Shown one piece after another: positions 16,894 to 27,195 of a stretch of DNA of 64,000 nt. The stretch is from Maritalea myrionectae DSM 19524. Lineage in GTDB: Bacteria; Pseudomonadota; Alphaproteobacteria; Rhizobiales; Devosiaceae. The notes under the pieces are model-generated. The model saw only the letters and a program-made list of their open reading frames with translations, searched no databases and had not been told where the DNA came from. The DNA is taken from assembly GCF_000423365.1 (NCBI RefSeq), contig NZ_AUHV01000003.1, positions 558,001 through 622,000 on the forward strand. Reading direction: 5' to 3'. Position 1 is the stretch's first letter. Every line of letters begins with the position of its first letter. The translations under genes and the position numbers were made by a program.

Positions 16894-17757
16894 TTACGCA
16901 TTCCAGGTTTCCCCGAACTGTTGATTAAGGCATTCGACTTCGAAAATACGTTGTTTCGCCGCCTTGCCTGATCCCGCCACAAGCATCCCGATGATCGTTT
17001 CGATCAGCACGATGGTTGCCGCGTAGGATGAGAAAAATTGTGGGCTGTCTGTCGCCACAATAAACCCAGTGTCGGCTTCCGCCAGCACGGGGCAAGAATG
17101 GGTGTCCGTAATCACAATCACCTTCGCGCCCATGCGCACAGCCGCCCGCACACCTTCTATGGTGCGCCGCGCAAATGGTGGTTTTGTGACAACCAACAAA
17201 ACATCATTTTTGTTGAGTGCAGAAATTTCTGCCCCAAGCGATGCGCCTGCCCGGCCAGCGATGCGCCAATTGGAGGTGAAATAGTTGGCCAGATAAGCCA
17301 TATATTCCACAATCCCAGTTGAACTCAGCGACCCAAGCAGCAACACGTTGCGGGCATTGCTCAAATAGCGCACCGCCTTCTGCAATCGATCCTGCGGAAT
17401 ATTTTGCGTCAACTGCCCGATATTGGCCGCACAGGCCGCCGACTGCTTGTTCAAAAATGGGGTGCAATCGCCCATTTCAGCTTCCGCCTGCAACTGTGAC
17501 GCCTTATCGGTCATATTGCTGACGCTGCGCCCAAGCGCACCACGCAACATTTCACGCAATTCTTCATAATTTGAAAAACCAAGCGCCCGCGCCAACCGCG
17601 AATAGGTTGCGGGCGAAATGTCACTGGATTCTGAGATGGATCGAAGGGATCGCGTTGCCGTATCAACCTGGTTCTTGACAATATAGTCGGCCGCAGCTTT
17701 GAGCTGTTTGCTCAAAGCGCCATATTCAGCCGCCAGTCGTTCCTCAAATTGAACCAC
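16894..17757 (-). CDS. RpiR/MurR-family regulator with SIS domain
   Basis: 287 residues from a GTG at 17757, preceded by GAGGA eight bases upstream; the protein then begins MVQFEERLAAEYGALSKQL as family members do. Two in-frame ATGs further up (17805, 17814) have no ribosome site and would add a cysteine-rich tail unlike the family. N-terminal HTH_6 domain (about 1-75; SDISPATYSRLARALGF recognition region) and C-terminal SIS sugar/phospho-ligand domain (about 120-260; VLLLGSLSSTG, VLLVVTKPP). It lies between the TAXI-TRAP genes and the divergent aminotransferase-BKACE pair and probably controls both. Confidence 0.88.
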   Translation of the reverse strand: MVQFEERLAAEYGALSKQLKAAADYIVKNQVDTATRSLRSISESSDISPATYSRLARALGFSNYEELREMLRGALGRSVSNMTDKASQLQAEAEMGDCTPFLNKQSAACAANIGQLTQNIPQDRLQKAVRYLSNARNVLLLGSLSSTGIVEYMAYLANYFTSNWRIAGRAGASLGAEISALNKNDVLLVVTKPPFARRTIEGVRAAVRMGAKVIVITDTHSCPVLAEADTGFIVATDSPQFFSSYAATIVLIETIIGMLVAGSGKAAKQRIFEVECLNQQFGETWNA

Positions 17758-17806
17758 TGCAATTGTCCTCGCTTGAAATCCCTCTTTGCAACAAAAATTT
17801 TTCATT

Positions 17807-17844
17807 TGTTTCATGGATTGTCAAGTCTCAAAACATATGTTTCA
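17807..17844. promoter_or_regulatory. Repeated TGTTTCA motif, candidate RpiR operator
   Basis: TGTTTCA occurs at 17807-17813 and 17838-17844, 31 bp apart (about three helical turns), inside the 136-bp gap between the RpiR start (17757) and the aminotransferase start (17894). Direct repeats at helical spacing fit a dimeric or tetrameric regulator; no experiment or match backs this. Confidence 0.3.
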
Positions 17845-17893
17845 AATATTAAGTTACAAAATTAGTAGCCAATATTCATCAAAAGATCGACCA

Positions 17894-19219
17894 ATGAGCA
17901 AAATTTTTCACCGCACATCTACCCAAATACCCTTAGAAGCCGTTGCCGGCGATGGCGCCTATCTGATCGATCAGAATGGCAAACGATATCTGGATGGGTG
18001 CGGTGGCGCAGCCGTGTCCTGCCTTGGGCACTCAGACGAATTTGTCAAACAGGCCATGCGCGACCAACTCGATAAACTTGCATACGCGCACACGGGCTTC
18101 TTCACGTCCGCGCCCGCCGAAACACTTGCAGAAAACCTGATTACGTATGCGCCGGGCGATCTCGACAAAGTCTATCTGGTGTCCGGCGGCTCCGAAGCGA
18201 TGGAATCTGCGCTTAAATTGGCGCGGCAATATTTCATCGATAAGGGCGAGCCCCACCGCCATAAGGTAATCGCCCGACAGCAAAGCTATCATGGCAATAC
18301 ACTGGGCGCCCTGGCAACTGGCGGCAACAAATGGCGGCGCGCGCCCTACGCCCCCATGCTGTTTGAAACCTTCCACATTTCTCCGTGCTACGAATATCGT
18401 CACCGCGCGCCAAATGAGAGCGTCGAATATTATGGCAAGCGCGCCGCCAACGAATTGGAAACCGAAATCTTGCGGCTCGGCCCGGAAAGCGTCATGGCAT
18501 TTGTGGCCGAACCTGTGGTCGGCGCAACCGCCGGCGCTGTGCCAGCGGTTGAAGGATATTTCAAACGCATCCGCGAAATCTGCGACCAATATGGCATCCT
18601 GCTCATCCTTGACGAAGTGATGTGCGGCATGGGCCGCACCGGCACCCTGTTCGCATGTGAACAAGATGGCGTCGCCCCAGATATTATGGGCATCGCCAAA
18701 GGCTTAGGGGCTGGCTATCAACCCATCGGAGCCATGCTCTGCACAGGTGAAATTGCCGACACCATCCGCGATGGCGCGGGCTATTTTAAAAACGGCCACA
18801 CCTATTTGGGCCACCCCATGGCCGCCGCTGCGGCAAATGCAGTTTTGCACCGTCTAACCCAGGACGGGCTGGTCGACCGATCCAAACAAATGGGTGTAAA
18901 ATTCAAGGCTGCACTACAAGACCGTTTCGGTGACCATCCCTATGTTGGCGATATTCGTGGGCGTGGCCTGTTTATCGGCGTTGAAATTGTCGAGGATAGA
19001 GAAACCAAGGAGCCGTTTGATCCGGCGCGTAAAATCCACGCGCATCTAAAGCAAAAAGCCATGGAAAACGGACTGATGATCTATCCCGGCAATGGCACAA
19101 AAGATGGCATTTCCGGCGATCATATCCTGTTGGCGCCATCCTTTATCATCACGGATGATCAGATCGGCGAACTGATCGACAAGCTGGGCCAAACATTTGA
19201 TCAGGTTTTTGCCGCATGA
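17894..19219 (+). CDS. Class-III PLP aminotransferase (second copy)
   Basis: 441 residues from the ATG at 17894 (MSKIFHRTS); the longer frame to 17786 enters the regulator control region. PLP landmarks match those of the first aminotransferase: VSGGSEAMESA (96-106), SYHGNTLG (131-138), D240 in LDEVMCGMGRTG and Schiff-base K269 in GIAKGLGAGYQ. It should transaminate an omega- or beta-amino acid or amine. Its TGA shares bases with the ATG of the following BKACE gene (ATGA), so the two are translationally coupled and likely catalyse consecutive steps. The Shine-Dalgarno is weak. Confidence 0.9.
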   Translation: MSKIFHRTSTQIPLEAVAGDGAYLIDQNGKRYLDGCGGAAVSCLGHSDEFVKQAMRDQLDKLAYAHTGFFTSAPAETLAENLITYAPGDLDKVYLVSGGSEAMESALKLARQYFIDKGEPHRHKVIARQQSYHGNTLGALATGGNKWRRAPYAPMLFETFHISPCYEYRHRAPNESVEYYGKRAANELETEILRLGPESVMAFVAEPVVGATAGAVPAVEGYFKRIREICDQYGILLILDEVMCGMGRTGTLFACEQDGVAPDIMGIAKGLGAGYQPIGAMLCTGEIADTIRDGAGYFKNGHTYLGHPMAAAAANAVLHRLTQDGLVDRSKQMGVKFKAALQDRFGDHPYVGDIRGRGLFIGVEIVEDRETKEPFDPARKIHAHLKQKAMENGLMIYPGNGTKDGISGDHILLAPSFIITDDQIGELIDKLGQTFDQVFAA

Positions 19220-19986
19220 TTCCGTTGCCGCGCCTGATGGTGGCCCCCAACGGGGCCCGCAAAACCAAACAAGATCACCCGGCACTGCCCGTGACCATTG
19301 AAGAAACGGTGCAGACCGCAAAAGCCTGCTTCGAAGCCGGAGCAGATGGGCTGCACGCCCATCTGCGCGATGCGGATCAACAACATATTCTGGACGCAGG
19401 CCTCTATAAAGAACTGCTCGCGGAACTACGAATCGCAGTGCCGAAAATGCAGGTTCAAATCACCACCGAAGCGGTTGGCCTCTATCAGCCCCTCGCGCAA
19501 ATCGAGCTGGTGAAACAAGTTCGGCCAAAATCTGTTTCAATTTCAACCAAAGAACTGCTCTCCACCGGCGACCAAAAGGCCGCCGCAGAGCTTTATCTAT
19601 GGGCGCAGGAAAACGGTGTCGCGGTGCAACATATCCTTTATGACACCAACGATCTTGCCGCGCTCTATCACATCTGCATTGACCACAATATCAGTCGCGA
19701 AAACATCCAATTGCTCTTCGTATTGGGCCGATATACCAGCGATCAGCAGAGCGATCCGTCGATGCTGACTCCGTTTCTGCACCGCCTTGCTGAAATTGAA
19801 ATGATCGCTGATTGGGCCGTCTGCGCCTTTGGACAGGGCGAAACCGATTGCCTCATCCGCGCACATCAATTGGGCGGCAAAATGCGCGTTGGCTTTGAAA
19901 ACAATGAGCTCAATCCAGATGGCAGCGTGGCGAAGGACAATGCCGAGCGGGTAACCCTGCTCAATCGCTTGCTTGCAGCCCACTGA
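19216..19986 (+). CDS. BKACE-family beta-keto acid cleavage enzyme, short form (DUF849)
   Basis: 256 residues, about 55 shorter than the copy at 1434-2378. Metal motif HAHLRD (H47, H49) and GFENNELNPDG, where the Glu matches the third metal ligand, are kept, so it should be catalytic. The central part that shapes the substrate pocket is shortened (no counterpart of the tryptophan- and proline-rich insertion of the first copy), so the two enzymes probably use different beta-keto acids. It starts inside the aminotransferase stop (ATGA). Its last 26 bp overlap the end of thiD on the opposite strand. Confidence 0.87.
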   Translation: MIPLPRLMVAPNGARKTKQDHPALPVTIEETVQTAKACFEAGADGLHAHLRDADQQHILDAGLYKELLAELRIAVPKMQVQITTEAVGLYQPLAQIELVKQVRPKSVSISTKELLSTGDQKAAAELYLWAQENGVAVQHILYDTNDLAALYHICIDHNISRENIQLLFVLGRYTSDQQSDPSMLTPFLHRLAEIEMIADWAVCAFGQGETDCLIRAHQLGGKMRVGFENNELNPDGSVAKDNAERVTLLNRLLAAH

Positions 19987-20668
19987 TCCAATTCTGCACA
20001 TAGTGATGCGCCTGCCGTATTGCCGCCGCCAGCGCCAGCCCGTCCGCCAAGCCGCAGGCAATCGCGGTCGACAGGGTGCACCCGGTGCCACGCGGGGTAA
20101 ATGCCTGCGTTTGTGCCGTAAATACAGTCTCACATTGGCTGAGCATCAGCACATCCCGCAGCACATCGCCCTCCCCATGCCCACCTTTCAGCAACACGGC
20201 ACGGCATGAGTTATGCAACCGCTCAACCCCCAAAATCTCAGCCTCAGGCAGATTGGGCGTGACCAGTGTAACTAACGGCAACAGGCGTTCTTTCATCGCC
20301 ACGATGCCGTCATCCGAAAGAAGTTGCGCCCCGGAACTTGAGGCAATAACCGGATCAAGTACAATCGGCAAATCGCGCCCTTGAAGGGCATCCGCAACGG
20401 CCCCCACCACGGCTCCATCGCCCAACATCCCAATTTTGACAGCCGCAGGCGCATCATCCTCCAATGCTGCTGCAATTTGCGCCTTCACCAAGTCAGCCTC
20501 GATAAGTTCGACACGCCGAACCGCAGCATTACTTTGCACTGTCACCGCAGTCACCGCAGGCTTCACCGCAAACCCCAATTCGGTCGCCACAGCGACATCC
20601 CGCGACAAGCCAGCGCCGCCGCTGCTGTCCGTCCCGGCAATCACCAATATGCTATGGGGTTTCAACAT
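19961..20668 (-). CDS. thiD: Hydroxymethylpyrimidine (phosphate) kinase
   Basis: 235 residues from the ATG at 20668, giving the family N-terminus ILVIAGTDSSGGAGLSRDV; an earlier frame start at 20734 lies deep in thiF. Ribokinase-fold ThiD phosphorylates HMP and HMP-P to HMP-PP for thiamine assembly. The motif VKIGMLGD and the C-terminal GTGCTLSTAIACGLADG, where the anion hole and catalytic Cys/Asp region lies, are present. Last gene of the thi operon; overlaps thiF by 7 bp and the convergent BKACE gene by 26 bp. Confidence 0.93.
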   Translation of the reverse strand: MLKPHSILVIAGTDSSGGAGLSRDVAVATELGFAVKPAVTAVTVQSNAAVRRVELIEADLVKAQIAAALEDDAPAAVKIGMLGDGAVVGAVADALQGRDLPIVLDPVIASSSGAQLLSDDGIVAMKERLLPLVTLVTPNLPEAEILGVERLHNSCRAVLLKGGHGEGDVLRDVLMLSQCETVFTAQTQAFTPRGTGCTLSTAIACGLADGLALAAAIRQAHHYVQNWISGLQASD

Positions 20669-21627
20669 GCACAGGCCGCCATCAGTGCCAAATTCTTGTG
20701 CCCCTGCGCCTGCAATTGCTTGGCCCCGCGCCATGCCCGCAACCCGGTGTGGCAGGCCAACACCAAACGCTGATCGTCAGGAAAATCAGCCCCTGCCAGC
20801 CCATCAATCTGCCGCCGCTGCGCCTGCACCATGATCATCTCTGGCGCTTCACCTTCACCCCGAAGGTCGAACACCAGATCATCACACCGCACCCCATCAC
20901 GCCCCAAAAACGGCCAAACAGCTGACGGCTCTGCCGCCCCCAAAAAGCTAAAGCTCGAAAAGCTAAGGTTCCGCGCATCCATGCGCACCATCTGCCCCAA
21001 GGGCGACGGGCTTTGCCCCAGCAGCACCGCCAACACCATTTGGGCCTGCATCGCCCCGATCATGCCCACCACCGGGCCAAGCACCCCGGCCGTGGCGCAG
21101 TTGGCCGCTTGTGTTGGCAGGTCCGGGAACACGGCCCGCAAACTCGGCGCACCGCCGCAAAAGCCGCCCGCATATCCCGCCTGCCCGAGCACGGACGCAG
21201 AAATCATTGGCTTTTTCTGCGCCAAGCATTGATCCGACAAGATATAAGACACCGCGAAACTATCCGCCGCATCCACCACAATATCCGCGTCCGCCACCAA
21301 AGATTCCGCATTGTCCGGCGTCAACGCCTCAGCAATCGCCTGCACCACAATATAAGGATTGCGCGCCAAAAGTTGATCCCGCGCTCGCTTGGCTTTAAAC
21401 GCGCCAATATCTTTGGTTTCAAACAGGGGCTGCCGATGCAGATTGCTTTCCTCAACGCAATCCGGATCAACAATCGTCAAACTGCCCACCCCGGCACCGG
21501 CCAGATAGTGCAACACGGGCGACCCAAGGCCCCCCGCCCCCACCACCAGCACATGAGCTCGCGCCAGTTTCGCTTGGCCATCGCGCCCGACTTCAGGCAG
21601 ATGCATTTGCCGTTGATAGCGCGTCAT
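20662..21627 (-). CDS. thiF: ThiF/MoeB-type adenylyltransferase with C-terminal rhodanese domain
   Basis: 321 residues from the ATG at 21627 (MTRYQRQMHLPEVG), coupled by ATGA to thiE. N-terminal E1-like domain: GAGGLGS nucleotide loop (30-36), VDPDCVEESNLHRQ, and the conserved NCATAG with C177. A rhodanese-like domain (about 250-315) has DLRGEGE and the active-site loop ACHTGLRAW (C292). It should adenylate the ThiS C-terminus and pass sulfur to it. Unusual: the two CxxC pairs that bind structural zinc in ThiF/MoeB are missing (the first site reads PSLRAVF at 161-167), so this is a zinc-free variant. Confidence 0.88.
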   Translation of the reverse strand: MTRYQRQMHLPEVGRDGQAKLARAHVLVVGAGGLGSPVLHYLAGAGVGSLTIVDPDCVEESNLHRQPLFETKDIGAFKAKRARDQLLARNPYIVVQAIAEALTPDNAESLVADADIVVDAADSFAVSYILSDQCLAQKKPMISASVLGQAGYAGGFCGGAPSLRAVFPDLPTQAANCATAGVLGPVVGMIGAMQAQMVLAVLLGQSPSPLGQMVRMDARNLSFSSFSFLGAAEPSAVWPFLGRDGVRCDDLVFDLRGEGEAPEMIMVQAQRRQIDGLAGADFPDDQRLVLACHTGLRAWRGAKQLQAQGHKNLALMAACAC

Positions 21628-22214
21628 GAACATGTCTTGATCCATTCCCGCGTCCGCGCCTCCGGGTTGTCCGCAAACTGAATATCGGTGACCACAGCCA
21701 CACTGTCAGCGCCCGCCGCCAACACGCCCGGCGCACGTTCCACACTCAGCCCGCCAATGCCCACCAGCGGCACATCGCCCACCATCTGCTTCCAGCGCGT
21801 CACCCGCTCCAGCCCCTGTGGCGCCCATTTCATTTTCTTCAATATGGTCGGATAAACAGGGCCTAATGCCACATAAGCAGGGTTGAACGACAACGCCCGA
21901 TCCAACTCGCCTTCATCATGGGTAGAAAGCCCAAAGCGGATATTTGCAGCACGAATGACCGCAAAATCCGCCTCGTCCATATCCTCCTGCCCCAAATGCA
22001 CAAAGTCGCAATGTTCGTCGATCGCGATCTGCCAGTAATCATTCACAATCAACCGGCAGCCATGGGCATCACAAATCTGCTTGGCGCGGCGGATTTGCGC
22101 CCGCACCTCATCTATCGGCGTGTCTTTAATCCGCAATTGCACCAGCTTCACGCCCAAAGGCACCAAACGGGCGATCCAATCCACGTGGCCGACGATCAAA
22201 TAGAATTTTTCCAT
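21624..22214 (-). CDS. thiE: Thiamine phosphate synthase
   Basis: 196 residues, slightly short but complete TIM-barrel ThiE. Motifs: VKLVQLRIKD at the first diphosphate strand, IVNDYWQIAID, DFVHLGQEDM, and the GPVYPT phosphate loop near residue 115, then IGGLSVERAPGVLAAGADSVAVV. It joins HMP-PP with the thiazole phosphate. Start overlaps the thiG stop (TGATG) and stop overlaps the thiF start (ATGA), the mark of a translationally coupled operon. Confidence 0.92.
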   Translation of the reverse strand: MEKFYLIVGHVDWIARLVPLGVKLVQLRIKDTPIDEVRAQIRRAKQICDAHGCRLIVNDYWQIAIDEHCDFVHLGQEDMDEADFAVIRAANIRFGLSTHDEGELDRALSFNPAYVALGPVYPTILKKMKWAPQGLERVTRWKQMVGDVPLVGIGGLSVERAPGVLAAGADSVAVVTDIQFADNPEARTREWIKTCS

Positions 22215-22981
22215 CAGTCAAACACCGCCATGCCCAAAATGGGCGTGGAGGGCACAGCCATATCGCGCCGTTCCATCATTTGCGCAGCAAAGCCCTTGCG
22301 CCCAGCCTCAACCGACTTCGCTATGGCCGCCCCCATCAAGGCCGGGTCTCCTGCCTTCGCAACCGCCGTGTTCAACAACACCGCATCCATACCCAGCTCC
22401 ATCGCCATGCACGCATCAGAGGGACGTCCAATTCCGGCATCGACAATCAGCGGCACATTTGGAAAATGCGCCCGCATCGCGCGCAACGCATCCGGATTGC
22501 GCAAACCCTGACCGGAACCGATAGGGGCACCCCAAGGCATCAGAATCTCGCAGCCTGCTTCCAGCAATTTCTCGCCCACCACCAGATCATCGGTGGTGTA
22601 AGGAAACACCTGAAAGCCCTCATCGCTTAAAATCCGCGCCGCCTCAACCAAGCCGAACACATCCGGTTGCAGATTATCGCTATGACCGATCACCTCCAGC
22701 TTGATCCAGTTGGTGCCAAACACTTCCCGCGCCATCTGCGCCGTGGTCACGGCTTCCTTCGCTGTGTGGCACCCCGCCGTGTTGGGCAAAATCTTGACGC
22801 CAAGCGCTTTGATCAATTGCCAAAAGCCAGTGCCCGCCCCGTCCGCACCTTCGCGGCGCAGAGACACAGTGATGATCTCTGTGCCAGAGGCCTTCACCGC
22901 CTCCGCCAATATCTGCGGCGACGGATATTGCGCTGTGCCCAACAGCAAGCGCGAGCCGATCTCTTCGCCATAAAGCTCCAT
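22214..22981 (-). CDS. thiG: Thiazole synthase
   Basis: 255 residues. The Schiff-base lysine is K94 in NWIKLEVIG, preceded by [15 protein letters not shown], and the phosphate-binding end [18 protein letters not shown] with [13 protein letters not shown] is present. It builds the thiazole ring from deoxyxylulose phosphate, the ThiS thiocarboxylate and the imine made by ThiO. Two bases separate it from the thiS stop codon. Confidence 0.95.
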   Translation of the reverse strand: MELYGEEIGSRLLLGTAQYPSPQILAEAVKASGTEIITVSLRREGADGAGTGFWQLIKALGVKILPNTAGCHTAKEAVTTAQMAREVFGTNWIKLEVIGHSDNLQPDVFGLVEAARILSDEGFQVFPYTTDDLVVGEKLLEAGCEILMPWGAPIGSGQGLRNPDALRAMRAHFPNVPLIVDAGIGRPSDACMAMELGMDAVLLNTAVAKAGDPALMGAAIAKSVEAGRKGFAAQMMERRDMAVPSTPILGMAVFD

Positions 22982-22983
22982 GA

Positions 22984-23168
22984 TCAGCCTCCCTGCATCG
23001 GGGCAAGAATTTCGAGCTGATCCCCCGCCTGCAACACGGTCTCCTGCCGCTGCTCACGGGCCACAAACTGACCATTTAATGCCGTGGCCAGCGCCTCACC
23101 TTCATAGGACAACTCGTCCAGCGCTGCGGCAATATTGACTGCGTTGACCTCTGTCGCTTCGCCATTGA

Positions 23169-23181
<13 letters not shown>
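22984..23181 (-). CDS. thiS: Sulfur carrier protein ThiS
   Basis: 65 residues with beta-grasp fold features: [12 protein letters not shown] at the start, VAREQ in the middle, [12 protein letters not shown] at the end. The C-terminal Gly-Gly is the site that ThiF adenylates and that becomes a thiocarboxylate. The start overlaps the thiO 3' end by 13 bp. Confidence 0.93.
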
Positions 23182-25933
<2,752 letters not shown>

Positions 25934-26029
25934 CTAAACTCAAAAAGACACCAGAAGAATTATGGCTGGAAACGAAGGGACTAATCCCCTCAACAAAGAT
26001 ATCACGACCCTAGTTCGGTGCCGCAAATT

Positions 26030-26130
26030 TTCGCTTCCTACGCCAGTATCAACTGGGTCAGGTTCAAAGGGTCGCGTCACCGAATATTGCTATTCTGTCA
26101 GCCTCTCAGTCCCCTAGGCGGGACCCCCCT
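26030..26130 (-). promoter_or_regulatory. TPP (THI-box) riboswitch
   Basis: On the minus strand the sequence reads GGGG...GACTGAGAGGCTGAC, then ACCCTTTGAACCTGACCCAG, then TTGATACTGGCGTAGGAAGC: the P2/P3 CTGAGA box and the P4/P5 pyrophosphate sensor of the TPP aptamer. Between it and thiC, AGGG and CCCT (around 25975-25990) can pair and may be part of the expression switch. High TPP would shut off the thi operon. Confidence 0.95.
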
Positions 26131-26141
26131 GCAGTTCTTTT

Positions 26142-26170
26142 GGGGTAGCGCTGTTCTCAGTTTCTGTCAA
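26142..26170 (-). promoter_or_regulatory. Candidate promoter of the thi operon
   Basis: Minus strand TTGACA (complement of 26165-26170), 17-bp spacer, TACCCC (26142-26147). The -35 is perfect and the spacing ideal; the -10 is weak. Transcription would begin just before the riboswitch. The -35 element overlaps the stop codon of the CMD gene upstream (26167-26169). Confidence 0.45.
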
Positions 26171-26703
26171 GCGGGGGCATTTTCCGCGGCGGGTCCAAAA
26201 CGCAAAATCGCACAGGCATCCACATTGCCCGTTGCCCGTTTCAACACCGGGTAAACCCGTCCACACGCGGCGGCAAAACTGGCAGCAACAGCCGCCTCTT
26301 CGCCATATCGCTGCACGATCTCAGCCCGTAAATCCAAAATGTCCGGCCCGCCTACAATAGCATTTTGTGCAAACAAAAACCCAAGGCCACAATCGGTGTC
26401 GGTGCGGGCGTTGCCCGTAGCACATGCTTCCAACTCCATCGGGTTCACCCCCAACTCAATTGCCTGATCGACAATTAGTTGCGCACAGGAGCCGCAATCC
26501 CCATCCATTGTGGAGGCCAGCGCCGCCCCCGCCCAAATATCTTTTGCTTTTTTTGGGCCGCGATATTGGCTGAGCAATGGCAACAACCCAAGCCGCAACC
26601 CTGCCCCATTGGACACATTGATAATCTGGTGCATATAGCCGCCATCATAGCCATATTGATCTTCAAATTTGCGGGTGCTGCTGTGTAAAATCGATTTAAG
26701 CAT
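26167..26703 (-). CDS. Carboxymuconolactone decarboxylase/AhpD-like protein
   Basis: 178 residues from the ATG at 26703 (MLKSILHSS), with GGAGAG eight bases upstream. The central all-helical region has a CxxC pair (C70, C73 in DCGSCAQL), as in AhpD-like peroxidases and CMD proteins. In bacteria that use ECF41 sigma factors, a CMD-like, oxidoreductase or epimerase gene is the typical neighbour and target (the COE set), and this gene faces such a sigma factor. It shares 8 bp with the upstream membrane gene. Its job in redox or stress defence is inferred from the family. Confidence 0.78.
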   Translation of the reverse strand: MLKSILHSSTRKFEDQYGYDGGYMHQIINVSNGAGLRLGLLPLLSQYRGPKKAKDIWAGAALASTMDGDCGSCAQLIVDQAIELGVNPMELEACATGNARTDTDCGLGFLFAQNAIVGGPDILDLRAEIVQRYGEEAAVAASFAAACGRVYPVLKRATGNVDACAILRFGPAAENAPA

Positions 26704-27085
26704 TTTGGACTCTCCGATTTGGATGTTTGAAAGCGAGAAACAGTGCGGCCCAAGCGGGCAGTTGAATGCCAAACAGATTGCTGAAGGCAATCAGATCGAG
26801 CGGCACACCGCGTTGAAACCAAATAAAAATATGAAAAGTGGCGTGTAAAACCGGCCAGAACGCCCCGCATACAATTGCGGTCTTATCGTGCCTGTATAGC
26901 CCGTAGGCCATGGCCGCGGCGCTGGCGAAAAACACCAAGCCAAGATCCATCACAAAATGCATGTTAAACGGCCCCATTTCTTTCACGCCGGGCGTGATTT
27001 GATACCAACTCATCGGGCTGAAAAACATCCAGACCGCCAGCATGAGAAACCAGCCCACAAGCAACCATTGAAGTGTTCGCGTCAT
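26696..27085 (-). CDS. Small four-helix membrane protein in the ECF41 operon
   Basis: 129 residues from the ATG at 27085, with AGGAG eight bases upstream. Four hydrophobic helices are visible (about 5-23, 45-63, 68-90, 100-120), with a charged YGLYRHDK turn. I do not recognise the family with certainty; DoxX-like or similar small inner-membrane proteins are possible. It is the first gene after the minus-strand ECF41-type promoter and overlaps the CMD gene by 8 bp, so it is part of the same regulon. Confidence 0.75.
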   Translation of the reverse strand: MTRTLQWLLVGWFLMLAVWMFFSPMSWYQITPGVKEMGPFNMHFVMDLGLVFFASAAAMAYGLYRHDKTAIVCGAFWPVLHATFHIFIWFQRGVPLDLIAFSNLFGIQLPAWAALFLAFKHPNRRVQNA

Positions 27086-27111
27086 CTTTATCTCCTGTAT
27101 TTTGAAGACCA

Positions 27112-27138
27112 GACGAAATAGCGCTTGGAAATGTGACC
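27112..27138 (-). promoter_or_regulatory. ECF41-type promoter, minus strand
   Basis: Minus strand GGTCACA (complement of 27132-27138), exactly 16 bp, then CGTC (complement of 27112-27115). The ECF41 consensus as I remember it is TGTCACA-N16-CGTC. It would start transcription of the membrane protein and CMD genes; the 5' leader is about 25 bases. Confidence 0.7.
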
Positions 27139-27144
27139 GAGTTC

Positions 27145-27171
27145 GGTCACATTTTTTAAAGCCCAACCGTC
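27145..27171 (+). promoter_or_regulatory. ECF41-type promoter, plus strand
   Basis: GGTCACA (27145-27151), 16 bp, then CGTC (27168-27171), the same pattern as the divergent one. The two -35 boxes form a palindrome (12-bp arms, spacer GT, centred at 27140-27141). It precedes the sigma factor gene, which may so regulate itself. Confidence 0.7.
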
Positions 27172-27195
27172 TACCTCTTAGAACAGGAGGGCCCG

